The notes: generated from the letters alone by a model not told the origin. A stretch of 64,000 bases of DNA from Orlajensenia sp001423545 (GCA_001423545.1 LMOK01000003.1:1054001-1118000); one strand, 5' to 3'. Shown: positions 8,489 through 17,602, counted from the stretch's first letter. Made by a program: numbers and translations.

Positions 8489-9402
8489 TCGCCGGCGTCG
8501 AGACCGGGGGCACCAAGATCATCTGCGGTCTCGCCGAGAACTCCGCTCCCAGCGAGCTCGTCGATGTCATCGAGCTCCCCACGTCGACGCCTGCGGTCGC
8601 CGGGGCGCGGATCCGCGAGTTCCTCGATGCGCGAGTCGACCGGATCGACGCAGTCGGATTCGCCTCGTTCGGCCCCCTCGACCTCGACCCATCGTCTCCT
8701 CGATTCGGGAGCATCACCGCCACGACGAAGCCCGGGTGGGGCGACACCGGGCTATCCGATCTGATCGGCGGTCGTCCGATGACCCTTGTCTCCGACGTCA
8801 CCGGCGCAGCACTGGGTGAGGCGGCGTACGGTGCAGCAGCCGGGCTGAGCGACGCCGCGTATGTCACCGTCGGTACGGGAATCGGCGTCGGGGCAATCCT
8901 GTCGGGCGTTCCGGTCTCTGCCACTGGCCACCCCGAACTCGGTCACCTGCCCGTTCGTCGACATCCAGACGACTTCTTTCCTGGCGTCTGCCCATTTCAC
9001 GGCGACTGCATCGAGGGGCTGGCCTCCGGCCCCGCGATGTCGGCGCGGTGGAAGCGGCCCACCCGGTCGTTGGGCACCGACCACGCTCTGGCGGTGGCTC
9101 TCGAGGCCTACTATCTCGGCCAGCTGCTCGCCACCGTGGTGTACTCCCTCGTTCCTCAGCGCATAGTCCTCGGCGGCGGCGTTCTGAAGATCGAGGGGAT
9201 GCTCACGGCCGCGCGCTCAGCGATGGTCCGGGAGATCAACGGCGCTCTCGGTTCCGCGCATCCGGCGACGGAGCCGGATGCATTCGTGGTGCCGCCACGC
9301 CTCGGGGACCATTCCGGCATCCTCGGAGCCCTCCAGCTCGCATCCATCCGCGTCAACAGCACCACCGGAGCCAGCACGGTTCCACTCGCAGCTGCCGGCT
9401 GA
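8485..9402 (+). CDS. ROK-family sugar kinase (fructokinase/mannokinase type)
   Basis: The 305-residue protein begins with the ATP-binding motif ETGGTK and contains the zinc-ligand stretch GHLPVRRHPDDFF...CPFHGDC, in which His, Cys, His and Cys are spaced as in bacterial ROK fructokinases. VGTGIGVGAIL is the second phosphate motif. Unlike the ROK regulator at 3566 it has no helix-turn-helix. It overlaps the beta-mannosidase gene by 4 bp. In the Bacillus subtilis glucomannan operon a kinase of this type (GmuE) occupies the equivalent role. The probable reaction here is phosphorylation of mannose released by the GH2 enzyme, or of fructose; the sequence does not separate the two. Confidence 0.88.
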   Translation: MIAGVETGGTKIICGLAENSAPSELVDVIELPTSTPAVAGARIREFLDARVDRIDAVGFASFGPLDLDPSSPRFGSITATTKPGWGDTGLSDLIGGRPMTLVSDVTGAALGEAAYGAAAGLSDAAYVTVGTGIGVGAILSGVPVSATGHPELGHLPVRRHPDDFFPGVCPFHGDCIEGLASGPAMSARWKRPTRSLGTDHALAVALEAYYLGQLLATVVYSLVPQRIVLGGGVLKIEGMLTAARSAMVREINGALGSAHPATEPDAFVVPPRLGDHSGILGALQLASIRVNSTTGASTVPLAAAG

Positions 9403-9457
9403 CCATGTCACCGCCGGAGGGCCGTCGCCCCCCGGCATCCCGTCGAAGGAGACGAAC

Positions 9458-12400
9458 ATGCACACAACCACACGGATCCGCGCGCTCGGTGGTCTGCTCG
9501 CTGCAGGCGCCCTCGTGGCCGGGGTCCTCATTGCCACACCGGCGGCCGCCGCCGAGAACGACTGGAGCACAGTGAACACCGAGTTCGTCACACGCGACGG
9601 AAGTCAATTGAAACTCGGAGGGCAGACCTTCCGTTTCAACGGAGCGAACGCCTACTGGCTGGGCCTCGACGAGAACGTGGGCGGGGTCGACTACCCCACG
9701 TTCTTCCGCATCAAGAACGCACTGGACACGGCCAAGGAGATGGGGCTGACGGTGGTGCGCTCGCACATGATGACCTCCACCAGTCAAGGAGATGCCAACC
9801 CGCTGGCGCTCATGCCCGCGCTCGGGGAGTACAACGACGACTCCTTCGCCACGATCGACTTCGCCATCGCCTACGCCGGCTCCATCGGAATCCGGTTCGT
9901 ACTCCCGCTCACTGACGAGTGGGCCTACTACCACGGAGGCCAGCGCGACTTCACGGCACCTCTAGGCCTCGAACCTGACGACTTCTACACGGATGCGGCA
10001 TCCATCGCCGCCTTCGACGACTACGTCGATCACATCCTCACCCGCACGAACGCCCTCACCGGCCTGCGCTATGTCGACGACCCCACCGTGATGGCGTGGG
10101 AGCTCGGTAACGAACTCGAGGGCATGACCCCCGACTGGATCGCGAACCAGGCTGCCTTCATCAAGGAACGCGCACCCCAACAGCTCGTCTCGGCGGGCCG
10201 GCGCTTCGACATCGATCCCGATACCCTCGTCGCGCCCGGTGTGGACATCGTCGATGTCCACTACTACCCGCCGACGGCAACGAAGGTCGCCGCCGATGCA
10301 GCGACCATCACCGACGCCGGCAAGGTCTACATCGCTGGAGAGTACGGATCCAACTCCGCATCCGGAGACCTTCTCAATCCGCTTGTCGACAACCCCCACG
10401 TCACCGGAATGATGCTCTGGTCGCTGTTCGGCCACAACGATCGCGGCGGCTTCGTCGAACACGACGACGGCTTCACGTTGCACTACCCCGGAACCACGGA
10501 GAAGATGCGATCCCAGGTCGCTGCGATCGAGGCATACTCCGAGGCACTCGGATCCGCTACCGGAACAGTCGTCCTCGACGAACCGCTCATCACACAGGTC
10601 ACGACAACGAACGGCATCAACTCGATCGCGTGGCGCGGAGTCGCCGCTGCGGCCACCTACGCCGTCGAGCGCTCCATCGATGGAGCCACCTGGACGGCCA
10701 TCGCGAACGTCCCCGCCGAGGCATCCCCGGTACTCGACCTCGAAGCCGCTGGCGACGTGCAGTACCGAGTCACCGCGACGAAGGCGGGTGCATCCGGCTC
10801 GTCCGTATCCGACGTCGTCACGGTTCCTGCCGGCTCCGCCGTGCTCGTCGATGCACTCGACACCCTCAGCCTCGCGTCCTCTGCGGAGAATGTCCGCATC
10901 GCTGCGACTCCCACCCACGCGCAGGCCGTCGCCGACGAAGGCGATGCCACCGTCACGTGGACCGTCGCGGGAGCGCGGAGCGCTTCGTTCCTCCTCGACT
11001 CGGGTTCCTCCGGAGATCTGCATGTCGCATCCAGTGTCGACGGGTCGACGTGGACGGATGTCGCACTCGACGGTGCGGCGGTCGACGACGGTGAACTGGT
11101 CACGGCCACAGGTCTCGTAGGCGACCAGGTGCGTGTGCGCTGGGCCTCCGACTCCGGAGTCGCGCTCGCTCGGACGACGATCATCGGCGCGGCGGACCGC
11201 GCCGCTCTGGTCGACCCGCTCAACGATTTCTCCCTCACGTCCGAGCACACCGGCGCATTGTCGATCGACGGAGGCAACCCGGCCCAGTTCGGTGGCGACA
11301 GCGGCCGGGCGAAACGAGACAGCGCAGACCCGGCCAGCCTCGCGTGGACCTACGACGGCATCTCGGGCGCTGACTTCACCGCGTGGTACTGGCCGGACCA
11401 GCCCGTCATCCCCGTCGTCGTCTCCGGGTCGGCTGACGGAAGCGACTGGGCAGTGCTGACGCCGCAGATCACTGGAGGCTCGGGCAACTGGAAGAAGTTC
11501 GACTACAGCCTGCGGGGTTTGGAGAACATCAACCACCTGAAGATCTCATGGGATGGTGCCCAGGGTCAGGTGTGGACACCGCAGATCGGTCAGCTCACCC
11601 TGTACTCGCCCAACGCGCCGCAGCCAGCAGCGCCCGGTGAGTTCACCGTCACCGCACCCGCGGACGGAGCCGCCGGCATCACCGCCGCACCGAAGCTGAC
11701 CTGGTCGAGCGCCACGGACGCGGCTTACTACCGGGTGACTGTCGCTCGCGATGTCGAGCTCGATGACGTCGTGGAGCAGTCGGACGCGATCACCGCACCA
11801 AGCTTCGCAGTGGACGCTGAACTGGCACCCGGCACCACGTACTACTGGCAGGTCACCGCGTTCAACGGGTACGGACAGACCGTCGGGTCGCCGAACGTTG
11901 CGTCCTTCTCCACGGCGGAACTGCCGACCACCACCCTCGTGATCGATGACTTCGAGTCCTACACGGATGATGCTGCCCTGGCGGCTGCCTATCCGCGGAA
12001 CACGGGAGGCGGCCCTGTCGCCGCCACGAAGACGGCGAACCCCGGTACCGGTAGCGCAGCGGCGTCCTTCGCCTACGACCTGTCCGGTCCCGGCTACGCA
12101 GGCGTGGTCCGCACGCTCCCCTCGACCCAGAGCTGGTGGGGCTACCGCGGCATCGCCTTCGACGCCCAGGCAGTTCCGGGACAGACACTGAGCGTGCAGT
12201 TCGTCGCAGCTGGCGCCTACTGGGAGGCGGACGTGCCTGTCGCATCCGCTGACTGGACCCACTACAGCGTCGACTTCGACCAGTTCGCCCCGCCCGCATG
12301 GGCAGGAGAGGGCCAGCTCGACCTCACCCAGGTCACGCAGTACGCGTTCTACCTCGGCGGGTCAGGTGCCGGTGCGCTCCTCGTCGACGACGTGACCACC

Positions 12401-12970
12401 ATGCTCACGGATGCCGGCCCTCAGGCGCCGGTCAACACCGTCGCCCCGTCGATCACCGGGAGCCCGGCGGTGGGCAAGACGCTGACAGCGCAGCCGGGCA
12501 CGTGGGACTCGACCGACGTGACGTTCACCTATCAGTGGCAGCGGAACGGAGTCGACATCGCTTCGGCCACGGCTCTCAGCTACAAGGTCGCCAGTGGCGA
12601 CCAGGGCGCGTCGCTCACTGTCGTCGTGACTGCGCACCGTGAGTCGGTGTCAGCCACCGCGACAAGCGGTGCGGTCGTCGTCGTGTACGCGGCCACACTC
12701 GGCCTGAAGCTCTCGACGCCCATCTCGCTGTCGGTCCTCACCGTGAAGGCGACGGTGCAGCTCGACACGAAGGCGGCGACCTCGGGTCGAACCGTGCACG
12801 TCACCGTTGACGGCAAGACGGTCACTGCGACGGTGGATTCGAAGGGCAAGGCGACAATCACATTGCCCAAGCTGAAGCGCGGCATCCACACCGTCACCGC
12901 GAAGTTCGCCGGCGACGCCACAGTGGCCGCGGCGACCAGCCCGTCGAGGGTCCTGGTCATCCTGCTGTGA
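9458..12970 (+). CDS. Secreted multidomain endo-beta-1,4-mannanase, glycoside hydrolase family 5
   Basis: The 1170-residue protein starts at an ATG with GAAGGAG 6 nt upstream. A signal peptide covers about residues 1-31 (ending TPAAAAE). The GH5 domain (about 36-370) has the acid/base Glu219 in WELGNELEG and nucleophile Glu295 in IAGEYGS, the pattern of GH5 mannanases. Accessory modules follow: an Ig/FN3-like domain (375-460), two related beta-sandwich modules both opening LVDxL (462-580 and 583-725), an FN3 domain (727-822), a carbohydrate-binding-like module opening IDDFESYTDD (825-980), and two Ig-like domains (993-1080 and 1082-1170). No sortase signal is present. It should cut mannan outside the cell; module functions are inferred from appearance. 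Confidence 0.92.
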   Translation: MHTTTRIRALGGLLAAGALVAGVLIATPAAAAENDWSTVNTEFVTRDGSQLKLGGQTFRFNGANAYWLGLDENVGGVDYPTFFRIKNALDTAKEMGLTVVRSHMMTSTSQGDANPLALMPALGEYNDDSFATIDFAIAYAGSIGIRFVLPLTDEWAYYHGGQRDFTAPLGLEPDDFYTDAASIAAFDDYVDHILTRTNALTGLRYVDDPTVMAWELGNELEGMTPDWIANQAAFIKERAPQQLVSAGRRFDIDPDTLVAPGVDIVDVHYYPPTATKVAADAATITDAGKVYIAGEYGSNSASGDLLNPLVDNPHVTGMMLWSLFGHNDRGGFVEHDDGFTLHYPGTTEKMRSQVAAIEAYSEALGSATGTVVLDEPLITQVTTTNGINSIAWRGVAAAATYAVERSIDGATWTAIANVPAEASPVLDLEAAGDVQYRVTATKAGASGSSVSDVVTVPAGSAVLVDALDTLSLASSAENVRIAATPTHAQAVADEGDATVTWTVAGARSASFLLDSGSSGDLHVASSVDGSTWTDVALDGAAVDDGELVTATGLVGDQVRVRWASDSGVALARTTIIGAADRAALVDPLNDFSLTSEHTGALSIDGGNPAQFGGDSGRAKRDSADPASLAWTYDGISGADFTAWYWPDQPVIPVVVSGSADGSDWAVLTPQITGGSGNWKKFDYSLRGLENINHLKISWDGAQGQVWTPQIGQLTLYSPNAPQPAAPGEFTVTAPADGAAGITAAPKLTWSSATDAAYYRVTVARDVELDDVVEQSDAITAPSFAVDAELAPGTTYYWQVTAFNGYGQTVGSPNVASFSTAELPTTTLVIDDFESYTDDAALAAAYPRNTGGGPVAATKTANPGTGSAAASFAYDLSGPGYAGVVRTLPSTQSWWGYRGIAFDAQAVPGQTLSVQFVAAGAYWEADVPVASADWTHYSVDFDQFAPPAWAGEGQLDLTQVTQYAFYLGGSGAGALLVDDVTTMLTDAGPQAPVNTVAPSITGSPAVGKTLTAQPGTWDSTDVTFTYQWQRNGVDIASATALSYKVASGDQGASLTVVVTAHRESVSATATSGAVVVVYAATLGLKLSTPISLSVLTVKATVQLDTKAATSGRTVHVTVDGKTVTATVDSKGKATITLPKLKRGIHTVTAKFAGDATVAAATSPSRVLVILL

Positions 12971-14313
12971 CAGGTACGGAACACGTCCCGGCCCCGTCTG
13001 CGATCATCGCGGACGGGGTCGGGAACCTCGTTGCGGCGTTGAGGACATCAGGGTTGCCCGGGTTCGAGAGCATCGTGCTCATCCGCTTCCAGTCGAGCGA
13101 TGAGACAGTGCTCGCCTCCAGCGTCGGGCGGTTCTCGCCGAAGGGCGACTTCCTGCGAGACGGCGAAGTCACGATCACCGAGGTTCGGATACTGGCGATC
13201 GATGCGGCGGGCGCTGCCGAGCGAGACGAGGCCCAGCTGACACTGCACATTCGGAACCTGCCGCCGCGAGTCCAGGTTCCGGCCTATCTCGCGGGAGGAC
13301 ACGGCGGGCGCATCCTCTCCGCCATGCATCACGACTACCCGTACGAGGAACCGATGGAGACGGATGTCCTGCATCGGCGAGTCGCACGGGAGACCGGCGT
13401 GTACCCGGCGCTGTACAGCGCAGACTTCCTCACCGGCCGCACCGTTCCGTTCCGCGACCACATGATCGACGAGGTCATCCGCCAGTGGACCAACGGATGC
13501 CTGGTGCAGATCATGTTCCACATCTCGCCTCCGCAGTACACGGTCGAGCAGGAGGCCGATGGCGGCTGGGGCACGGACTCTCCTGCCGAGACCCTCCCAG
13601 GGCCGAACCGCGTGTACAGCTATCTGACGGAAGAACGCTGGTCCGAGCTCATGACCGACGGCTCCGCCCTGAACGACAATTGGCGCCACCGGATGGACGA
13701 GTACGCGAGGCATCTCACACGGCTCGACGATGCCGGGGTGACCGTCATGGTGCGGCCGTTCCATGAGATGAACCAGCACGTGTTCTGGTGGGGCGGCCGC
13801 CCTGGTCTGTCAGGATCGGCCGGACTGTTCCGGATGTTCCGCCACTACCTCGAGAATGCATGGAATCTTCACAACATCGTGTGGGTGTGGAACGTGCAGG
13901 ACCTTCCCGATGACTACGGATTCGCGAACGGCGACGAGAAGTTCGCCCGCTACCACGGACTCGAAGGTGGGATCCACGAATACGACGCGAACGACTGGGA
14001 CACCTTCAACCCCGGCGCAGACGCGTACGACGTGCTGTCGGTGGACTTCTACGACGACGAGGGATACTCGTCGAGGCGCTACGAGCAGGCGAAGCTCATC
14101 TCTCAGCGCGACGGTAAGCCGATGATCATCGGCGAGAGCTTCGTGTTCCCATCCCAAGAGGAACTCAGCGACCAACCGGAATGGGCGCTCGCGATGCCGT
14201 GGGGCGGACGGACCTGGAACCACAACACTCCGGATGCCATGGCGACCTTCTATCGGCACAGTGTCGGCGCAGTGGAGCTTCCGGGCTTCAGTCGTGGACA
14301 GAAGGCCCTCTGA
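12967..14313 (+). CDS. Beta-mannanase, glycoside hydrolase family 26, without a visible signal peptide
   Basis: The 448-residue protein has GH26 catalytic signatures: acid/base Glu267 in RPFHEMN and nucleophile Glu390 in IIGESF, plus NIVWVWN. The first 100 or so residues are a beta-rich domain of unknown role and contain no hydrophobic signal sequence. Translation begins at a GTG that overlaps the TGA of the GH5 gene (GTGA) and has no ribosome site of its own, so it depends on termination-reinitiation by ribosomes leaving the GH5 gene. Absence of a signal suggests a cytoplasmic oligomannan hydrolase, though a non-classical route or frameshift fusion with the GH5 product cannot be excluded. 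Confidence 0.88.
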   Translation: MTGTEHVPAPSAIIADGVGNLVAALRTSGLPGFESIVLIRFQSSDETVLASSVGRFSPKGDFLRDGEVTITEVRILAIDAAGAAERDEAQLTLHIRNLPPRVQVPAYLAGGHGGRILSAMHHDYPYEEPMETDVLHRRVARETGVYPALYSADFLTGRTVPFRDHMIDEVIRQWTNGCLVQIMFHISPPQYTVEQEADGGWGTDSPAETLPGPNRVYSYLTEERWSELMTDGSALNDNWRHRMDEYARHLTRLDDAGVTVMVRPFHEMNQHVFWWGGRPGLSGSAGLFRMFRHYLENAWNLHNIVWVWNVQDLPDDYGFANGDEKFARYHGLEGGIHEYDANDWDTFNPGADAYDVLSVDFYDDEGYSSRRYEQAKLISQRDGKPMIIGESFVFPSQEELSDQPEWALAMPWGGRTWNHNTPDAMATFYRHSVGAVELPGFSRGQKAL

Positions 14314-14368
14314 GCGGAGTCCGGTCGGTGGAGGGCGTCTCGGCTGCGACGGGACATCCGAAGGGAGA

Positions 14369-14438
14369 GCGGATGACGGGAATCGAACCCGCGCTATCAG
14401 CTTGGGAAGCTGAAGTTCTGCCATTGAACTACATCCGC
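14369..14438 (-). tRNA. tRNA-Gly (anticodon CCC)
   Basis: The reverse strand folds as a complete 70-nt tRNA. The 7-bp acceptor stem pairs GCGGATG with CATCCGC, the D stem GTTC with GAAC, the anticodon stem TCAGC with GCTGA around the loop TTCCCAA, and the T arm is GCGGG-TTCGATT-CCCGT with one G-T pair. The loop places CCC at the anticodon, reading glycine GGG codons. The 3' CCA is not encoded. Confidence 0.96.
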
Positions 14439-14495
14439 GTTACGGCAGTGGAGCCGTGCGAGAAATACTAGCAACCGCGCCGTTAGGCTGACGAC

Positions 14496-15101
14496 GTGCT
14501 TCTCTCCGACCGTGACATCAAGGCCGATCTCGCCGCCGATCGCATCAGTCTCGAGCCCTACGACGAGGCGATGGTGCAGCCATCCTCGATCGACGTGCGG
14601 CTCGATCGCTTCTTCAGGCTGTTCGACAACCACAAGTACCCGTTCATCGATCCGGCGGAAGACCAGCCCGAGCTCACGCACCTCATCGAGGTCGCTCCCG
14701 ACGAGCCGTTCATCCTGCACCCCGGCGAGTTCGTGCTCGGCAGCACGTATGAGGCCGTCACCCTGCCCGACGACATCGCCGCCCGCCTCGAGGGCAAGTC
14801 GTCGCTCGGCCGCCTGGGCTTGCTCACGCACTCGACCGCCGGCTTCATCGACCCCGGATTCTCGGGCCACGTCACCCTCGAGCTCTCGAACGTGGCGACC
14901 CTGCCGATCAAGCTCTGGCCCGGCATGAAGATCGGCCAGATGTGCTTCTTCCGGCTCACCTCGCCGGCCGAGAAGCCCTACGGCTCGGCGGAGTACTCCT
15001 CCCGGTACCAGGGGCAGCGCGGACCGACGGCATCCCGCTCGTTCCAGAACTTCCACCGAACGGATGTCTCCACCACCGAGGCCGGTCGCCCCGGCGCCTG
15101 A
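14496..15101 (+). CDS. dcd: dCTP deaminase
   Basis: The 201-residue protein converts dCTP toward dUMP synthesis. It begins at a GTG with MLLSDRDI, the usual Dcd start. QPSSIDVRLD, the conserved GKSSLGRLGL and the active-site block HSTAGFIDPGFSGHVTLEL are all present, including the Glu of VTLEL that activates water. Length and motifs match the actinobacterial form, which in Mycobacterium tuberculosis carries both dCTP deaminase and dUTPase activities. It stands alone, divergent from the tRNA-Gly gene and convergent with the amidotransferase gene 10 bp away. Confidence 0.96.
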   Translation: MLLSDRDIKADLAADRISLEPYDEAMVQPSSIDVRLDRFFRLFDNHKYPFIDPAEDQPELTHLIEVAPDEPFILHPGEFVLGSTYEAVTLPDDIAARLEGKSSLGRLGLLTHSTAGFIDPGFSGHVTLELSNVATLPIKLWPGMKIGQMCFFRLTSPAEKPYGSAEYSSRYQGQRGPTASRSFQNFHRTDVSTTEAGRPGA

Positions 15102-15111
15102 GCCCGAAGCC

Positions 15112-15948
15112 CTACGCAGCCAGGAACGGCTGGTACTCGTAGCCCGACTCGTCGAGGATCGCCACCGTCGCCTCCGGCACCTCGATGAAGGCGCCGGGCA
15201 GGTTGTTCAGGGGTTCCGAGACGACCACGCGCGCCCGGTCGCCGAAGAGGTTGAGGCGCTCCGCATCCGGGTACAACTCGCGCAGTGCCGATATCTCGGC
15301 GGAGTGGAACAGCGAGCGCGTCTGCCCCTGGCTCGAGTACCGGAAGGTCCAGAGCGTCTTCCCGTCGGCGACGGCGAGCGTGCCCTGCATCGGGAACGTG
15401 ACACCCTTCTCGCGCCCCACGGACTCGACCATGCGCACGGCCTTCGCCATCGCGCCGATCGGGTCGTCCTGGAGCCCCAGGGTCAGCGCGAGGTGGAAGA
15501 GCACCTCCGAGTCGGTCGTCCCGTGGATGGCCGGGTAGAGCGAGGGATCCACGGCGAACGTCAGGTCGCGCTTATACGTGATGAAGTCGGAGAGGAACCC
15601 GTTGTGCATGAACATCCAGTTCTCGTGACGGAACGGATGGCAGTTGGTCTGCTGGATGGGCGGCCCGCCCGCGGCGCGCACGTGCGCGAAGAACAGGGGA
15701 CTCTCCACGGCCTGGGTGATCTCGCGCAGGTTCTCGTCGTGCCATGCCGGTTCGATGCTGTGGAACAGGGCCGGGATGCCGCGCGTGCGGTCGTCCTTCG
15801 GGTACCAGCCGAATCCGAAGCCGTCTCCGTTCACGGTCTCGGCCCCGAGTGGGGAGTTGAGCGACTGCGCCACCAGCGAGTGCTGGGCGTCGAGGATCAA
15901 GGTGGACGGTTGGATCGGTTCGCCAGAATAGGCCAGCCAACGGCACAT
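15112..15948 (-). CDS. Class II glutamine amidotransferase
   Basis: The 278-residue protein begins MCRWLAYSGEP; removal of Met exposes Cys2 as the catalytic nucleophile typical of Ntn-type glutamine amidohydrolases. Further family features are NGDGFGFGWYP, PLFFAHVRAA, TNCHPFRHENWMFMHNG and DSEVLFHL. GGAGG lies 7 nt before the ATG. The fold is that of YafJ/EgtC-type proteins, but no ergothioneine genes (egtB, egtD) are nearby, so a role in that pathway is unsupported. The acceptor of the released ammonia is unknown. Confidence 0.9.
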   Translation of the reverse strand: MCRWLAYSGEPIQPSTLILDAQHSLVAQSLNSPLGAETVNGDGFGFGWYPKDDRTRGIPALFHSIEPAWHDENLREITQAVESPLFFAHVRAAGGPPIQQTNCHPFRHENWMFMHNGFLSDFITYKRDLTFAVDPSLYPAIHGTTDSEVLFHLALTLGLQDDPIGAMAKAVRMVESVGREKGVTFPMQGTLAVADGKTLWTFRYSSQGQTRSLFHSAEISALRELYPDAERLNLFGDRARVVVSEPLNNLPGAFIEVPEATVAILDESGYEYQPFLAA

Positions 15949-16120
15949 GTAGCCACCTCCGTAGCATCGTCATCGATGCTCGTGATGCTACTCGCGCTGT
16001 GCGACTGCGTCACCCGATGGAACGACGCAGTTTCATCGACAGCTCGACAGCTCGGCAGCCGGCGCTGACGTCGTGCGCAACGGACACCTGTCCGTAACCC
16101 GGGCCGGGTATCGTCGGAGT

Positions 16121-16645
16121 ATGAGTCCAGTCACCACGTCCGCGTTCACCGCGGCCCTCGTCGCCGATGGTCCGGCGCCCGAGAGCAGTGTGTACGCGCG
16201 CGGGTTCGGCTCGTTGGTGGGCTCGTGGGCGGTGAAGGGTCGACGTCTCGATCAGGCATCCGGCACCTGGAAGGAACGCGAGTTCACCTGGATCGTCTCG
16301 TTCATCCTCGGCGGCCACGCCATCCAGGACGTCGAGGTGGTGCCCAGCGCTCATGACCCCGAGGTCATGGAGACTCTCGCGACGGGCGTGCGCGTCTACG
16401 ATCCGGATGCCGGACTCTGGCGAGTGAGCTTCTTCGCCCCGCAGACCGGCGACTTCTGCCATCTGGTCGCGAGTCGGCACCGTGACGGCATCCGCCAGGA
16501 CGGATCGCAGACAGACGAGCGGCCGATCCGGTGGAACTTCAGCGCGATCACCGAGACGAGCTACGTCTGGGACGCATGGGTGTCGAACGACGACGGTCGC
16601 ACGTGGGAGCTCACGGAGCACAACGAGGCCGTTCGGGTCAGCTGA
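16121..16645 (+). CDS. Lipocalin-like (DUF1579-type) hypothetical protein
   Basis: The 174-residue soluble protein has a stretch FGSLVGSWAVKGRRL followed by alternating beta segments (WIVSFILGGHAIQDV, VRVYDPDAGLWRVSFF, WNFSAITETSYVWDAW, DGRTWELTEHNEAVR), as in small beta-barrel proteins of the DUF1579/lipocalin-like group. No signal peptide or catalytic motif is visible. The ATG at 16121 is preferred over the upstream start at 16073 because the homologous-looking region begins shortly after it and GGAG lies 3-6 nt upstream, though that spacing is short. Function is unknown. Confidence 0.75.
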   Translation: MSPVTTSAFTAALVADGPAPESSVYARGFGSLVGSWAVKGRRLDQASGTWKEREFTWIVSFILGGHAIQDVEVVPSAHDPEVMETLATGVRVYDPDAGLWRVSFFAPQTGDFCHLVASRHRDGIRQDGSQTDERPIRWNFSAITETSYVWDAWVSNDDGRTWELTEHNEAVRVS

Positions 16646-16651
16646 CACGGT

Positions 16652-16690
16652 GCGCTTCGGCCGCGGACTTCGTCCGGGCCTCAGCGAGCG
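16652..16690 (+). repeat. Partial copy of a GC-rich intergenic repeat
   Basis: The sequence from GCGCTTCGGCCGCGGACT to the end TCAGCGAGCG matches the right half of the hairpin element at 26198-26282 almost base for base, and its last 10 bases match the right arm at 35001-35010. The left half is missing. It lies between the lipocalin-like gene and the end of the TetR gene. Confidence 0.7.
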
Positions 16691-16696
16691 GAAGGT

Positions 16697-17434
16697 TCAG
16701 AGACCGGTCGGGTCGACCAACGCGTTCGCCCGCTCGACGGCACTCGGCGCGGCGGCGCCGCTCATGAGGCGATCAACGAGCTCGTCGAGGGTCTTCGTGA
16801 CGATGCGGGGCATGTCGACGGCATCCGGATCGAGCAGCCACTGCACCTGCAGGCCGTCCATCACGGCGATGAGAGTGGATGCGGCGTCGAGGAGATCCTG
16901 CCGGGACGCGTGGCCCTCGGTCACCTCGCCGAGCACTCCGGCGATCTTCTCGCGCAGCACTGTGGTGCGATCGCGGAAGTACTCCTGGGCCGGATGCCCG
17001 TCGGTGACGGACTCCGCGGAGAGCACGGCGTAGGTCTGCACGACGCCGGGGCGGTGGGTGTTCTCGGCGACGGTCTCGATCATGTGCGAGAGGAACGACG
17101 GACCCTCGGCCTGCTCGCGCGCCTCGACTCCGGCGACCTCCATGCCATCGCGGTACTTGAGCACCGCGATGAGCAGGCCCTCCTTGGACCCGAAGTGGTG
17201 CAGCACGCCCGCATGGGTCATGCCGGCCTGCTCGGCCACCTCGACCAGGGCGCCCTTGTTGTAGCCGCGGGCGCCGAACACCTGCATGGCCGCCTGCAGC
17301 ACGGCTTCGCGGCGCTCGAGGGTGCGGGCCTGAGGGCGCTGCACCCTGTCGGCCGCTGAGACCACCCGGGTCGCGGTCTGTGCAGTATCGGCCACGATCG
17401 TTCCTTCCATCGTGCCGACGGATGCCGTCGGCAC
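16697..17434 (-). CDS. TetR/AcrR-family transcriptional regulator
   Basis: The 245-residue protein has a TetR DNA-binding domain at about residues 38-85 (RREAVLQAAMQVFGARGY, then GMTHAGVLHHFGSKEGLL), with the recognition helix around HAGVLHHF, and a ligand-binding C-terminal domain. The start is uncertain: a GTG at 17434 gives the longest form and an ATG at 17410 a form shorter by eight residues; neither has a strong ribosome site. It is divergent from the GH3 gene, and the palindrome at 17528-17549 sits between them, so it probably represses itself and the GH3-transporter operon until a sugar-derived ligand appears. Confidence 0.88.
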   Translation of the reverse strand: MPTASVGTMEGTIVADTAQTATRVVSAADRVQRPQARTLERREAVLQAAMQVFGARGYNKGALVEVAEQAGMTHAGVLHHFGSKEGLLIAVLKYRDGMEVAGVEAREQAEGPSFLSHMIETVAENTHRPGVVQTYAVLSAESVTDGHPAQEYFRDRTTVLREKIAGVLGEVTEGHASRQDLLDAASTLIAVMDGLQVQWLLDPDAVDMPRIVTKTLDELVDRLMSGAAAPSAVERANALVDPTGL

Positions 17435-17527
17435 TCACACATTCTCGAAGCTCCCGGCCTCGTCGCGGACGTCCCCGGAGCGAGTCGCGAACGAGTTCCG
17501 CGCCGTTATCAAAGCGTTACCACATTG

Positions 17528-17549
17528 ACTTACTGACTTGTAAGTAAGT
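17528..17549. promoter_or_regulatory. TetR-type operator between the TetR and GH3 genes
   Basis: Left arm ACTTACTGAC (17528-17537) and right arm GTAAGTAAGT (17540-17549) are inverted repeats with 9 of 10 positions paired and a 2-bp centre. The tandem ACTTACT/AGTAAGT pattern is a common TetR-family operator. It is 54 bp upstream of the GH3 start, in an otherwise GC-rich gap. Confidence 0.75.
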
Positions 17550-17602
17550 GTGTCACGATAACCAACATCACTCAATGACGAGCTCTGATCTGGAGTATAG
17601 GC

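Noticed and set aside
9278..9457. Longer N-terminus for the GH5 mannanase
   Set aside because: It overlaps the kinase gene, would bury the signal peptide, and GAAGGAG precedes the ATG at 9458.
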